From Chthonobacter albigriseus (GTDB lineage: Bacteria; Pseudomonadota; Alphaproteobacteria; Rhizobiales; Pleomorphomonadaceae), in NCBI RefSeq assembly GCF_013839445.1, contig NZ_JACDIT010000001.1, positions 796,658 through 860,657 on the forward strand: a DNA stretch of 64,000 nt, written 5' to 3'. Position numbers and translations under genes: made by a program. Of this stretch, positions 49,758 to 57,974 are shown piece by piece. The notes beneath the pieces were generated by a model. The model was not told the DNA's origin, ran no database searches, and saw only the letters and a program-made list of their open reading frames with translations. Position 1 is the stretch's first letter; the number at the start of each line of letters is the position of its first letter.

Positions 49758-51154
49758 AGGAGGACGCGCCCTTCCTCCTGGCGCCGCCGCCGAGAACCGT
49801 TCCGGTCACCGAAGTCGACGACCGCGAGGCGGCGCTGCTGGAGCGGATCCGCCGGCTGGAGAAGATCAACGCTGCGCTGATGGACCGCGTCGAGCGGTCA
49901 ACCGACGTGCATGGCAACGCCTATTCGCTGTTCCAGACGGCGATCGACCTGGAACTGCAGGTGCGGTCGCGGACCGAAGAACTGACCGCCGTGCTCAGGC
50001 GGCTGGAGCAATCCAACGAAGAGCTCCGGCGTGCCAAGGACGAGGCGGAACAGGCCAACCTCTACAAGACCCGTTTCCTTGCGGCGGCCGGGCACGACCT
50101 GCTGCAGCCGCTAAATGCTGCCCGTCTGACCGTGTCCGCCCTGCAGGAGGTGCAGGAAGGGGCCGAAGGTGTCCGGCTGTCGGACCGGGTGGATCGGGCG
50201 CTGCAAACGATCGAAGAGTTGCTGAAGACGCTGCTCGACATCTCCAAGCTCGATGCCGGCGTGACCAAGCCGGACCTGAAGACCGTCGCCCTTGGCGAGA
50301 TGCTGGATGGGCTCGCCTCCGACTTCACCCCCATCGTGGCGCAGAAGGGGCTGTCGTTCCGGACGGTACCCAGCCGGGCGTTCGTCAGGACCGATCCGCT
50401 TCTCCTCCGGCGCATCCTGCAGAACCTGATCTCGAACGCGGTCCGCTATACGCCGAAGGGCGGCGTTGTCGTCGGCGCAAGGCGGTTCGGGCGCGACGGC
50501 GTGCGGATCGTCGTGGCCGACAGCGGCATCGGCATTCCCGCGACCGAGCACGAGGCTATCTTCGAGGAGTTTCATCGCGGCGCGGCGCCCGCCGGCGACG
50601 GATCAGCCGGCCTCGGCCTCGGGTTGGCGATCGTCAAGCGCATGGTGCAGGCGCTGGGGCACAAGCTGGAGTTCCGTTCGATCGAAGGGCGAGGAACGGT
50701 CTTCTCGGTCACGGTTCCCGCCGCCGATCCTCTGACCACGCCGACGCCGGCCGCACGCGAACGGGCCGCCCTGAAGACGTTCGGCGTTGCCGACGCCAAG
50801 GTGCTGGTGGTGGAGAACGACGAGGCCGTCCGGGCGGCGACCGCCCACCTCCTGTCGCGCTGGAGTTGCCGCGTCTGGAGCGCACGGTCGCTCAGCGACG
50901 TGGTCTCCTTCGCTCCGACTGGACCCGTCCCGGACCTCATCCTGGCCGACTACCACCTGGACAACGGAGAAACCGGCCTCGACGCGATCAGCCATGTCCG
51001 CAAACATTTCCTGCGGCAGATCCCGGCGGTCATTGTCACGGCGAACGCCAGCGAGGACGTAGCCCGGCGGTCCCGCACGATGGGCTGCGAGATCCTGCAG
51101 AAGCCGGTGAAGCCGGCCGAACTCCGGGCCCTGATGGCGCACCTGCTCGGCTGA
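49754..51154 (+). CDS. Cytosolic hybrid histidine kinase, NahK/ErcS'-like
   Basis: 466 aa, no TM segment and no PAS domain. An N-terminal coiled coil (about 25-105) leads to HisKA with His114 in AAGHDLLQPLNAARLTV (the HDL variant typical of this kinase class). HATPase_c follows (ILQNLISNAVRYTPKGGVVV, GLGLGLAIVKRMV), then a REC domain with Asp399 in LILADYHLDNGETG. ATGA overlap with the FIST gene implies coupled synthesis, and without its own sensor domain it probably gets its signal from the FIST protein. Converges on the NarL-type regulator with a 2-base gap. Confidence 0.92.
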   Translation: MKEDAPFLLAPPPRTVPVTEVDDREAALLERIRRLEKINAALMDRVERSTDVHGNAYSLFQTAIDLELQVRSRTEELTAVLRRLEQSNEELRRAKDEAEQANLYKTRFLAAAGHDLLQPLNAARLTVSALQEVQEGAEGVRLSDRVDRALQTIEELLKTLLDISKLDAGVTKPDLKTVALGEMLDGLASDFTPIVAQKGLSFRTVPSRAFVRTDPLLLRRILQNLISNAVRYTPKGGVVVGARRFGRDGVRIVVADSGIGIPATEHEAIFEEFHRGAAPAGDGSAGLGLGLAIVKRMVQALGHKLEFRSIEGRGTVFSVTVPAADPLTTPTPAARERAALKTFGVADAKVLVVENDEAVRAATAHLLSRWSCRVWSARSLSDVVSFAPTGPVPDLILADYHLDNGETGLDAISHVRKHFLRQIPAVIVTANASEDVARRSRTMGCEILQKPVKPAELRALMAHLLG

Positions 51155-51156
51155 AG

Positions 51157-51816
51157 TCAGCCCTCCTGGTCGGCCAGGACCTGCTCGAAATCGATGCGCG
51201 AGGCCTCGATGACGGCCTGGGTGCGGCTGTAGACGCCGAGCTTGCGCAGGATCTCTGAGACGTGGGCCTTCACCGTGGTCTCGCCGACGTTGAGCTCGAA
51301 GGCGATCTGCTTGTTGAGCAGGCCCTGCCGCAGCATCTTCAGGACGCGGACCTGCTGCGGTGTCAGCGTCTTGAGCTTGAGCACGAGGTCGCTGCGGCTC
51401 GGGTCCACGGGTTCGGCGGCCGACTGGATGCCCTGGGGCACATAGACGTTGCCGGCCATCACCTCGCCGATGGCGCGGCCGAGTTCGTCGCGGCGGACCG
51501 ATTTCGGTATGAAGCCCGCGACGCCGTAGGAGAGAGCCTCGCGGACGATCCGCGCGTCCTCGAGGCCGGAGACGACGACGATCGGCAGGCGGGGAAAGCT
51601 GGTGCGCAGCTTCAGGAGCCCGTCGAAGCCGCTGACGTCCGGCATCGACAAGTCGAGGAGCGCGAGATCGACGGACAGGCCCTTGGAGAGCAGGTCCGCC
51701 GCCATGTCGATGGACCCGGCCTCGCGGATCTCCGCATCGGGCCAGTCCCGCTGGATCACGCTCTGCAGCGCCTCCCGGAAGAGAGGATGGTCGTCGACGA
51801 TCAGAAAGCGGGTCAT
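51157..51816 (-). CDS. LuxR/NarL-type response regulator, ErbR/AgmR-like
   Basis: 219 aa. Receiver with FLIVDDHPLFREALQSVIQ, phospho-acceptor Asp in LALLDLSMPDVSGF (near residue 57) and Lys in GFIPKSVRRDE. LuxR HTH with LTPQQVRVLKMLRQGLLNKQ and VGETTVKAHVSEILRKLGVY. Size and sequence style resemble Pseudomonas AgmR/ErbR, which is also encoded beside a FIST-kinase pair. Probably the output regulator for the adjacent hybrid kinase. A 9-bp inverted repeat lies 9 bases before its start. Confidence 0.93.
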   Translation of the reverse strand: MTRFLIVDDHPLFREALQSVIQRDWPDAEIREAGSIDMAADLLSKGLSVDLALLDLSMPDVSGFDGLLKLRTSFPRLPIVVVSGLEDARIVREALSYGVAGFIPKSVRRDELGRAIGEVMAGNVYVPQGIQSAAEPVDPSRSDLVLKLKTLTPQQVRVLKMLRQGLLNKQIAFELNVGETTVKAHVSEILRKLGVYSRTQAVIEASRIDFEQVLADQEG

Positions 51817-51824
51817 GCGGGCCT

Positions 51825-51850
51825 CATCCAGCCGGTGATGCGGCTGGATG
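51825..51850. promoter_or_regulatory. Inverted repeat just upstream of the NarL-type regulator gene
   Basis: CATCCAGCC and GGCTGGATG, perfect 9-bp arms with an 8-base spacer, directly before the regulator start (51816, minus strand) and 56 bases after the rutE stop. Either a terminator for rutE or an autoregulatory operator/leader hairpin. Confidence 0.45.
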
Positions 51851-51905
51851 GAAGTCTATGCCTTCGGAGCCGCCGCGGAAACCGTCCGTTTGGCGGACGA
51901 CGGCG

Positions 51906-52514
51906 TCAAAGGATCCTGGAGATCTCGTCGACCGGAAGACGCGGGTTGCGCGGATGCAGCCTGGTGCGGTCTCCGTAGCCGAGATTGACCAGGAGGAGCG
52001 AACGCCAGGTGCCGCCGGCAAAGAACGCGGTGTTCACGCCTTCCTTGTCGAAGCCGCCCATCGGGCCGGCGTCCAGGCCGAGAGCACGGGCCGCGATGAT
52101 GAAATAGCCGGCCTGCAGTGCCCCGTTCATGGCAGCGGAGGCTTCAATCGCAGGCCCCTGAAACCAGTCCTTGGCTCCCGGTGCATGCGGGAAGGTGCGG
52201 GCCATGGTGTCCGGGAAGGCCAGGTCGTAGGCGAGGATGGCCGTGACGGGAGCGGCGAGCGTCTTTGCCCGGTTTCCTTCGGAAAGGTGCGGCGAGAGCT
52301 TGGCCTTGGCCTCTTCGCTGCGCACGAAGGCAACGCGGTACGGAACGGAGTTGGCTGCGGTGGGACCGAACTCGGCGAGTTCCACCAGCGTGTTCAGCGT
52401 CTCGTCGGAAACGGGCGTGTCGAGGAAGGCGTTGTAGGTCCGCGCTTCGCGGAAGAGCAGATCGAGTGCAGCGGCGTCGAGGGCGCCGGAAACAGGTACG
52501 GCTGCGATGTCCAT
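51906..52514 (-). CDS. rutE: Malonic semialdehyde reductase, RutE-type nitroreductase family
   Basis: 202 aa FMN-dependent nitroreductase fold. [72 protein letters not shown] and [10 protein letters not shown] align well with RutE/HadB by eye. RutE reduces malonic semialdehyde to 3-hydroxypropionate in pyrimidine breakdown, but no other rut genes are in the window, so the physiological substrate may differ. GAGG ribosome site upstream. Confidence 0.88.
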   Translation of the reverse strand: MDIAAVPVSGALDAAALDLLFREARTYNAFLDTPVSDETLNTLVELAEFGPTAANSVPYRVAFVRSEEAKAKLSPHLSEGNRAKTLAAPVTAILAYDLAFPDTMARTFPHAPGAKDWFQGPAIEASAAMNGALQAGYFIIAARALGLDAGPMGGFDKEGVNTAFFAGGTWRSLLLVNLGYGDRTRLHPRNPRLPVDEISRIL

Positions 52515-52678
52515 GGGGAGGTCCTTGCTGGGTCGTCAATTCCAACAAGGTAGATAGGAACTGGCTTCTGATTTGGTTAGGTCGCTGCAATGCGACACAC
52601 TGTTCACCGTATTGCACCCGAACGGAAAAGGCAGCGGTCGCTGCATGGGGACCGCGGCCTCTGCGGGTAAGCGTTTCC

Positions 52679-53239
52679 TCAGGAGGTCGCGCGGGCTTCG
52701 CTGACTTCGGGCAGGAAGTGCCGGAGGAGGTTCTGGATGCCGTGCCGCAGCGTCGCGGTCGACGACGGACAGCCGGCACAGGCGCCGCGCATGTTGAGGT
52801 AGACCACGCCGTCCTTGAAGGAGCGGAAGGTGATGTCGCCGCCATCGGCCGCGACGGCGGGACGCACGCGGGTGTCCAGCAACTCCTTGATGGTCGCCAC
52901 GGTCTCCTCGTCGGCGGGGTCGTAGTCCTCGGCGACGTCGGCCGAGCCGCGGTCAGCGCCGGCGAGGATCGGCGCGCCGGACATGAAATGCTCCATGATG
53001 GCGCCGAGAACCGCCGGCTTCAGGCGGGCCCAGTCACTGTCGTTCTTGGTCACGGTGATGAAGTCGTAGCCGAAGAAGACGCTGGTCACGCCCGGAACGG
53101 TGAAGAGGGCTGCGGCGAGCGGCGAGGCAGCAGCCTCGGCTTCGGAACGGAACTCCAGCGGGCCATCGTCGTAGACCACGCGGCCGGGAAGGAATTTGAG
53201 CGTCGCGGGGTTGGGCGTCGCTTCGGTCTGGATGAACAT
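52679..53239 (-). CDS. NifU family Fe-S cluster carrier protein (Nfu-type)
   Basis: 186 aa. The N-terminal Nfu_N domain starts MFIQTEATPNPATLKFLPGR, the invariant opening of this family. The C-terminal NifU domain carries the cluster-binding CXXC in GACAGCPSSTATLRHGIQNL near residue 152. It delivers Fe-S clusters to apoproteins. Downstream of and co-directional with usp, an association common in rhizobial genomes next to glnD/trpS. Confidence 0.95.
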   Translation of the reverse strand: MFIQTEATPNPATLKFLPGRVVYDDGPLEFRSEAEAAASPLAAALFTVPGVTSVFFGYDFITVTKNDSDWARLKPAVLGAIMEHFMSGAPILAGADRGSADVAEDYDPADEETVATIKELLDTRVRPAVAADGGDITFRSFKDGVVYLNMRGACAGCPSSTATLRHGIQNLLRHFLPEVSEARATS

Positions 53240-53318
53240 GGAACAGGCTCCGGGAGAGGGACGCCGTCCACGGGCGCCACCTTGGAATTCTTCTAAGACT
53301 GGAAGATAGCCATTCCTG

Positions 53319-53339
53319 CGGAACGATCAAGCCGTTCCG
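53319..53339. terminator. Stem-loop between usp and nifU
   Basis: CGGAACG and CGTTCCG, perfect 7-bp arms with a 7-base loop, 14 bases beyond the usp stop on the minus strand. No T run; a weak terminator or processing hairpin. Confidence 0.4.
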
Positions 53340-53353
53340 GGATCAACACCCCG

Positions 53354-53845
53354 TCAGGCGACTGCCGCAATGTCCTCGTCGGTGAGATCGCCTGGAACGA
53401 TGGTCACGGGAATCGGGAAGCCGCCCGATTTCGCGGCCATGTGGGCGACCAACGGCCCCGGACCCTCCGTGCCGGTGGAGGTGGCGAGCACCAGGATCGC
53501 GATGTCGCGGTCCTCCTCGATCAGCGATACGATCGCATCGGCCGGCTTCCCCTCGCGGATGACCATCTCGGCGTCGATCGCGACCATGGCGCGGACGCGT
53601 TCGGCGAATCTGGTCAGCCGCGCCTCGGCCTCGTCCATGGCTTCGGCGCGCATGATCGTCTCCACCCCGCGCCAGTGTTGGAAGTCGCCCGGCTCGATCA
53701 CGGTCAGGAGCACCAGCACGCCGTTGGTGCGGGCGGCGCGGCTGGCGGCATAGACCACCGCGCGATCGCACTCGGGCGATTCGTCGATCACGGCGAGGAA
53801 CTTGCGGCGGTGCCCTTCTTCCCGGGCAAGGCGTTTGGATACCAT
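53354..53845 (-). CDS. Universal stress protein family protein
   Basis: 163 aa single UspA domain. It opens with KFLAVIDESPECDRAVVYAA and has the C-terminal nucleotide-loop region around LVLATSTGTEGPGPLVAHM. The final strand is IPVTIVPGDLTD. The ATP-binding GX2GX9G(S/T) signature is not clearly conserved. ATG at 53845 gives a normal N-terminus; the frame extends to 54223 over glnD and is not coding there. Divergent from glnD with 136 bases between. Confidence 0.9.
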   Translation of the reverse strand: MVSKRLAREEGHRRKFLAVIDESPECDRAVVYAASRAARTNGVLVLLTVIEPGDFQHWRGVETIMRAEAMDEAEARLTRFAERVRAMVAIDAEMVIREGKPADAIVSLIEEDRDIAILVLATSTGTEGPGPLVAHMAAKSGGFPIPVTIVPGDLTDEDIAAVA

Positions 53846-53981
53846 GCCCCTATGTAGCGTCGCGGCGGGTCCGGCGGCAAGCCGGGGGGATGCCGGAGGG
53901 GGCAGGAGCGGGCTGCGCGGGAGCATTTGCACCGCGACGAGACAATCCCTAGGGTGCGGTTTTTCCGACGCGGCGACGCCA

Positions 53982-56768
53982 ATGACGACAAGAAACGACA
54001 TCGAAGTCCTGATCGACGAAACCGTTGTCCGCGCCGAGATCGCGGCGCTTTGTCGGGAAGCGCAGGTCCAGGGGAAGGGTGACCCGCGGGCGGCCATCGT
54101 CGCCGTGCTGAAGCGGGTGAATGCGGAAGGCCGGGAAACCGCGCGCACGCTGCTGACGCAGGATCGCAAGGGCATGCTCTGCGCGGAGCGGCTCTCCCAC
54201 CTCATGGATACGATCATCCGCATCGCCTACGACCATGCGATCGAGCGGGTGTTCAAGGTGGACAATCCGTCGTCGTCGGAGCGCATGGCGCTCGCCGCGG
54301 TCGGCGGCTACGGACGCGGCACGCTGGGGCCGGGCTCGGACGTCGACCTGCTCTTCCTGCTGCCCTACAAGCAGACGCCCTGGGGCGAGAGCGTCGTGGA
54401 ATACGTGCTTTACGTTCTCTGGGACCTCGGCTTCAAGGTCGGGCACGCCACCCGCCGGGTGGACGAGTGCATCCGCCTCGCCCGTTCCGACATGACGATC
54501 CGAACCGCCGTGCTGGAGGCACGCTGGATCTGGGGCGACAAGCCTCTCTTCGAGGAACTGCGCCGGCGCTTCCTTGCCGACGTGGTGAAGGGAACCGGAC
54601 CGGAGTTCATCCAGGCCAAGCTGGCCGAACGCGACGAACGGCACCGACGGCAGGGCGCGTCGCGCTATCTGGTGGAGCCCAACGTCAAGGAGGGCAAGGG
54701 GGGCCTGCGCGACCTCCACACGCTGTTCTGGATCGCCAAATACTTCTACCAGGTGTCCAGCACCGACGAGCTGGTGCGCCTCGGCGTGTTCTCGCGGCAG
54801 GAGATGAACCGCTTCCACAAGTGCGAGGACTTCCTCTGGGCGGTCCGCTGCTTCCTGCACTTCATCACCCGGCGGGCGGACGACCGCGTCGGCTTCGATG
54901 TCCAGCGCGAGCTTTCAAACCTGCTCGGCTACCAGGAGCATCCCGGGCTGACGCCGGTGGAGCGCTTCATGAAGCACTACTTCCTGGTGGCCAAGGATGT
55001 CGGCGACCTTACCCGCATCTTCTGCGCGGCGCTGGAGGAAAATCATGCCAAGCCGATGCCGGTGCTCGACCGGGTGCTCAGCAAGGCAATGCGCCGCCGG
55101 CACAAGTCGATTCCCGGCCATCCGCAGTTCATCGTCGACCACGACCGCCTGATGGTCCAGGACGACAGCGTGTTCGTCCGGGACCCGGTCAACCTGATCC
55201 GCATCTTCCATGTTGCGGATCGCACGGAGCTCGCCTTCCATCCCGATGCGCTGAAGCTGATCACGCGGTCGCTGCGCCTCGTCGACGCCTCGCTGCGGGA
55301 GAACGAGGAGGCGAACCGGCTGTTTCTGGAGCTTCTCTCGTCGAAGAACCACGCCGAAGCGGTGCTGCGCGCCATGAACGAGACCGGCGTGCTCGGCCGC
55401 TTCGTTCCCGATTTCGGCAAGGTCGTGGCGATGATGCAGTTCAACATGTACCACCACTACACGGTGGACGAGCACACCATCCGGGCCATCGGCATCCTCG
55501 CCTCCATCGAGCGCGGTGAATCGCCGGACTCCAATCCCCTCTCCGTGGAGATCATGAAGCACCTGCCGCACCGGCGCGTGCTCTATTTCGCCCTCTTCCT
55601 GCACGACATCGCTAAGGGCCGGCCGGAGGATCATTCGATCGCCGGCGCCAAGATCGCCCGGCGGCTCGGACCGCGCTTCGGATTCTCGCCGGCGGAGACG
55701 GAACTGGCGGCCTGGCTGGTCGAGCAGCACCTGACCATGTCGATTACCGCCCAGTCCCGAGACCTCGCCGACCGCAAGACGATCCGCGATTTCGCCGCCG
55801 TGGTGCAGACGCTGGAGCGAATGAAGCTGCTGATCGTGCTGACGGTGGCCGACATCCGGGCGGTCGGCCCAGGCGTCTGGAACGGCTGGAAGGGCCAGTT
55901 GCTTCGCACGCTCTACTACGAGACGGAGCCCTATCTCCTCGGCGGGCACAGCCAGCTGTCGCGTGACCAGCGCGTCGCGGCGGCCAAGCGGGAACTCGCG
56001 GACCGGCTTTCAGACTGGGCGCAGACGGAACGCGACCGCTACATGGAGCGGCACTACTCGCCCTACTGGCTGCGCGTCGACATCGCCGACAAGGTCGCCC
56101 ACGCCCACCTTCTCAAGAAAAGCGACGAGGCCAGCCGGCGGCTGGCGACCGCCTTCGGCACCAAGCGCTTCGAGGCGGTGACGGAAATCACAGTGGTCGC
56201 CCCCGACCACCCCCGCCTTCTCTCCACGCTCGCCGGCGCGTGCACCGCCGCCGGTGCCAACATCGTGGACGCGCAGATCTTCACGACCACCGACGGCCTC
56301 GCCCTCGACACCATCGTTGTCAGCCGCGAGTTCGCCGAGGACGCCGACGAAACGCGGCGGGCGGGACGGATCTGCAGCCTGATCGAGGCGGCGCTGGAAG
56401 GGCGGGAGCGGGTGCCCGACATGGTCGCTAAGCGGGTGGCGACCAAGAAGCCGCCGAAGGCCTTCATCCTGCCGACGGAGGTCAGCCTGGACAACACGCT
56501 GTCGGAGCAGTTCACCGTCATCGAGGTGTCGGGGCTGGACAGGCCAGGACTGCTCTACGACCTCACCCGGGCGATCTCCGATCTCAACCTCAACATCGCA
56601 TCGGCGCATGTGGCGACCTTCGGCGAGCGGGCGGTAGACGTGTTCTACGTCACCGATCTCACCCGGCAGAAGATCCAGACCTCGCCGAGGCAGGCGGCGA
56701 TCAAGCGACGGATCACGGCGGCTTTCGACGGTGTTGCGGAGACGAAGCCGGCGCGCAAGGCCGGGTGA
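53982..56768 (+). CDS. glnD: [Protein-PII] uridylyltransferase/uridylyl-removing enzyme
   Basis: 928 aa, normal size for rhizobial GlnD. It reads glutamine and modifies PII (GlnB/GlnK), the master nitrogen signal. Nucleotidyltransferase motif GGYGRGTLGPGSDVDLLFL at about 108-126, GlnD/PII-UTase domain, HD hydrolase with LHDIAKGRPEDH near 540, and two C-terminal ACT domains (about 731-800 and 844-915). ATG at 53982 gives the family N-terminus; the frame is open to 53802. Usually followed by murJ in Rhizobiales; here a metallophosphoesterase follows instead. Confidence 0.97.
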   Translation: MTTRNDIEVLIDETVVRAEIAALCREAQVQGKGDPRAAIVAVLKRVNAEGRETARTLLTQDRKGMLCAERLSHLMDTIIRIAYDHAIERVFKVDNPSSSERMALAAVGGYGRGTLGPGSDVDLLFLLPYKQTPWGESVVEYVLYVLWDLGFKVGHATRRVDECIRLARSDMTIRTAVLEARWIWGDKPLFEELRRRFLADVVKGTGPEFIQAKLAERDERHRRQGASRYLVEPNVKEGKGGLRDLHTLFWIAKYFYQVSSTDELVRLGVFSRQEMNRFHKCEDFLWAVRCFLHFITRRADDRVGFDVQRELSNLLGYQEHPGLTPVERFMKHYFLVAKDVGDLTRIFCAALEENHAKPMPVLDRVLSKAMRRRHKSIPGHPQFIVDHDRLMVQDDSVFVRDPVNLIRIFHVADRTELAFHPDALKLITRSLRLVDASLRENEEANRLFLELLSSKNHAEAVLRAMNETGVLGRFVPDFGKVVAMMQFNMYHHYTVDEHTIRAIGILASIERGESPDSNPLSVEIMKHLPHRRVLYFALFLHDIAKGRPEDHSIAGAKIARRLGPRFGFSPAETELAAWLVEQHLTMSITAQSRDLADRKTIRDFAAVVQTLERMKLLIVLTVADIRAVGPGVWNGWKGQLLRTLYYETEPYLLGGHSQLSRDQRVAAAKRELADRLSDWAQTERDRYMERHYSPYWLRVDIADKVAHAHLLKKSDEASRRLATAFGTKRFEAVTEITVVAPDHPRLLSTLAGACTAAGANIVDAQIFTTTDGLALDTIVVSREFAEDADETRRAGRICSLIEAALEGRERVPDMVAKRVATKKPPKAFILPTEVSLDNTLSEQFTVIEVSGLDRPGLLYDLTRAISDLNLNIASAHVATFGERAVDVFYVTDLTRQKIQTSPRQAAIKRRITAAFDGVAETKPARKAG

Positions 56769-56784
56769 GCCGGACGGGCATGGC

Positions 56785-57303
56785 ATGGCGGTCTATTTCA
56801 CCAGCGATACGCATTTCGGCGATCCGCGCGTGCTGCGGATCGACCGACGGCCGTTCCCGGATCTCGCCTCCCACGACGCGGCGCTGATCGAGGCGTGGAA
56901 CGAGACCGTCGGGCCAGACGACGAGGTATGGCACCTCGGGGATTTCTGTCTGGCCAAGCCGGCCGAGCGGGCTTCGACCCTGCTGTCACGCCTCAACGGA
57001 CGAAAGCACCTCATCATCGGCAACAACGACGGACCGTCGACGCTGGAAAATCCGGCATGGGCGAGCGTCGGGCATTATCGCGAACTGGAACTGGACGGCA
57101 CGCACCTGGTGCTCTGCCACTATCCGTTCCGGACCTGGAACCACATGGGAAAAGGCTGGATCGACCTGCACGGCCACAGCCACGGCAAGCTGAAGCCGAT
57201 GCCGCGGCAGTTCGACGTCGGCGTGGACGTGTTCGGATTCCGGCCGGTGCCGCTGCCGGCCATCCTGTCGTCGCGGACGCGCAAGGCCGCCGCTCGGGCT
57301 TGA
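56785..57303 (+). CDS. Calcineurin-like metallophosphoesterase
   Basis: 172 aa. Two-metal phosphoesterase motifs are visible: YFTSDTHFGDPRVL (D-x-H), VWHLGDFCLA (GD), LIIGNNDGPS (GN-D, replacing GNHD), LVLCHYPFRTWNHM and DLHGHSHGKL. The small size fits the YfcE-like/phage-type phosphoesterases of unknown substrate. Starts 16 bases after glnD, so probably cotranscribed with it. Ends 6 bases before the convergent acetyltransferase stop. Confidence 0.9.
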   Translation: MAVYFTSDTHFGDPRVLRIDRRPFPDLASHDAALIEAWNETVGPDDEVWHLGDFCLAKPAERASTLLSRLNGRKHLIIGNNDGPSTLENPAWASVGHYRELELDGTHLVLCHYPFRTWNHMGKGWIDLHGHSHGKLKPMPRQFDVGVDVFGFRPVPLPAILSSRTRKAAARA

Positions 57304-57309
57304 TGATCT

Positions 57310-57810
57310 TCAGGCGAGGTGGCGTTCCAGGAAAACCTCGTCCACCGCTTGGCCGTTGATGACGGCATGGCGTTCGGCAACGCCGACAGTGCGAAACCCC
57401 TGGCTGGCATAGAAGGCAAGCGCGGCGGGGTTGTCAGCGCGTACCGTCGCCATCAGCTTGGCGAAGCCGCGCGTCCGGGCCGCCGCCAGCATCGAGGTTG
57501 CGAGGCTGCGGCCGACGCCGCGCCCGCGCGCCGCTGCGGCGACGAAGGTGCTGATCTCCCCGACGTGAGCGAACGCGGGGCCGCCGGCATGGGGCAGAAC
57601 GTCCTGGACGCCGAGGATCTCGCCGCCGGCAAGATCGACGGCCGCCAGGAACAGTGCACGCGACGGTATATTCCGGATGAAGGACCGCTCGTCGTCCTCA
57701 CTCAGAGGCTCCACCATCACAGTCAGCCGGCGGGTCTCGATGATGGCGTTGAGGAGATTGGCGATCGCCGCGGCGTCCGTCTCCACCACGGGTCGTATCA
57801 CGATCGTCAT
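57310..57810 (-). CDS. GNAT family N-acetyltransferase
   Basis: 166 aa. Acetyl-CoA-binding motif A in ARGRGVGRSLATSMLAAART near residue 95, and motif B with RADNPAALAFYASQGFRTVG. The N-terminus (IVIRPVVETDAAAIANLLNA) resembles phosphinothricin-acetyltransferase-like members, but the substrate is undefined. ATG at 57810; 164 bases separate it from divergent mutS. Confidence 0.9.
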   Translation of the reverse strand: MTIVIRPVVETDAAAIANLLNAIIETRRLTVMVEPLSEDDERSFIRNIPSRALFLAAVDLAGGEILGVQDVLPHAGGPAFAHVGEISTFVAAAARGRGVGRSLATSMLAAARTRGFAKLMATVRADNPAALAFYASQGFRTVGVAERHAVINGQAVDEVFLERHLA

Positions 57811-57974
57811 CCCGGCATCTCCCTTCCCAAGATGGGCGATAGGATCGCATGAAAGGCGCGGCTGCAATCGCCGGCGGAGCGGGTCGGCGTATTGCCTGCC
57901 CTTTCCACATCTCAATGCCCGGCGCCTCATCTCACCGCGTGCCCCGCGGCTCCCGTTTTGGTAGCGTCCCGCCC

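Noticed and set aside
53982..54223. Upstream extension of the usp frame over the start of glnD
   Set aside because: The extension is antisense to conserved GlnD sequence, and the internal ATG at 53845 already gives a complete Usp domain.
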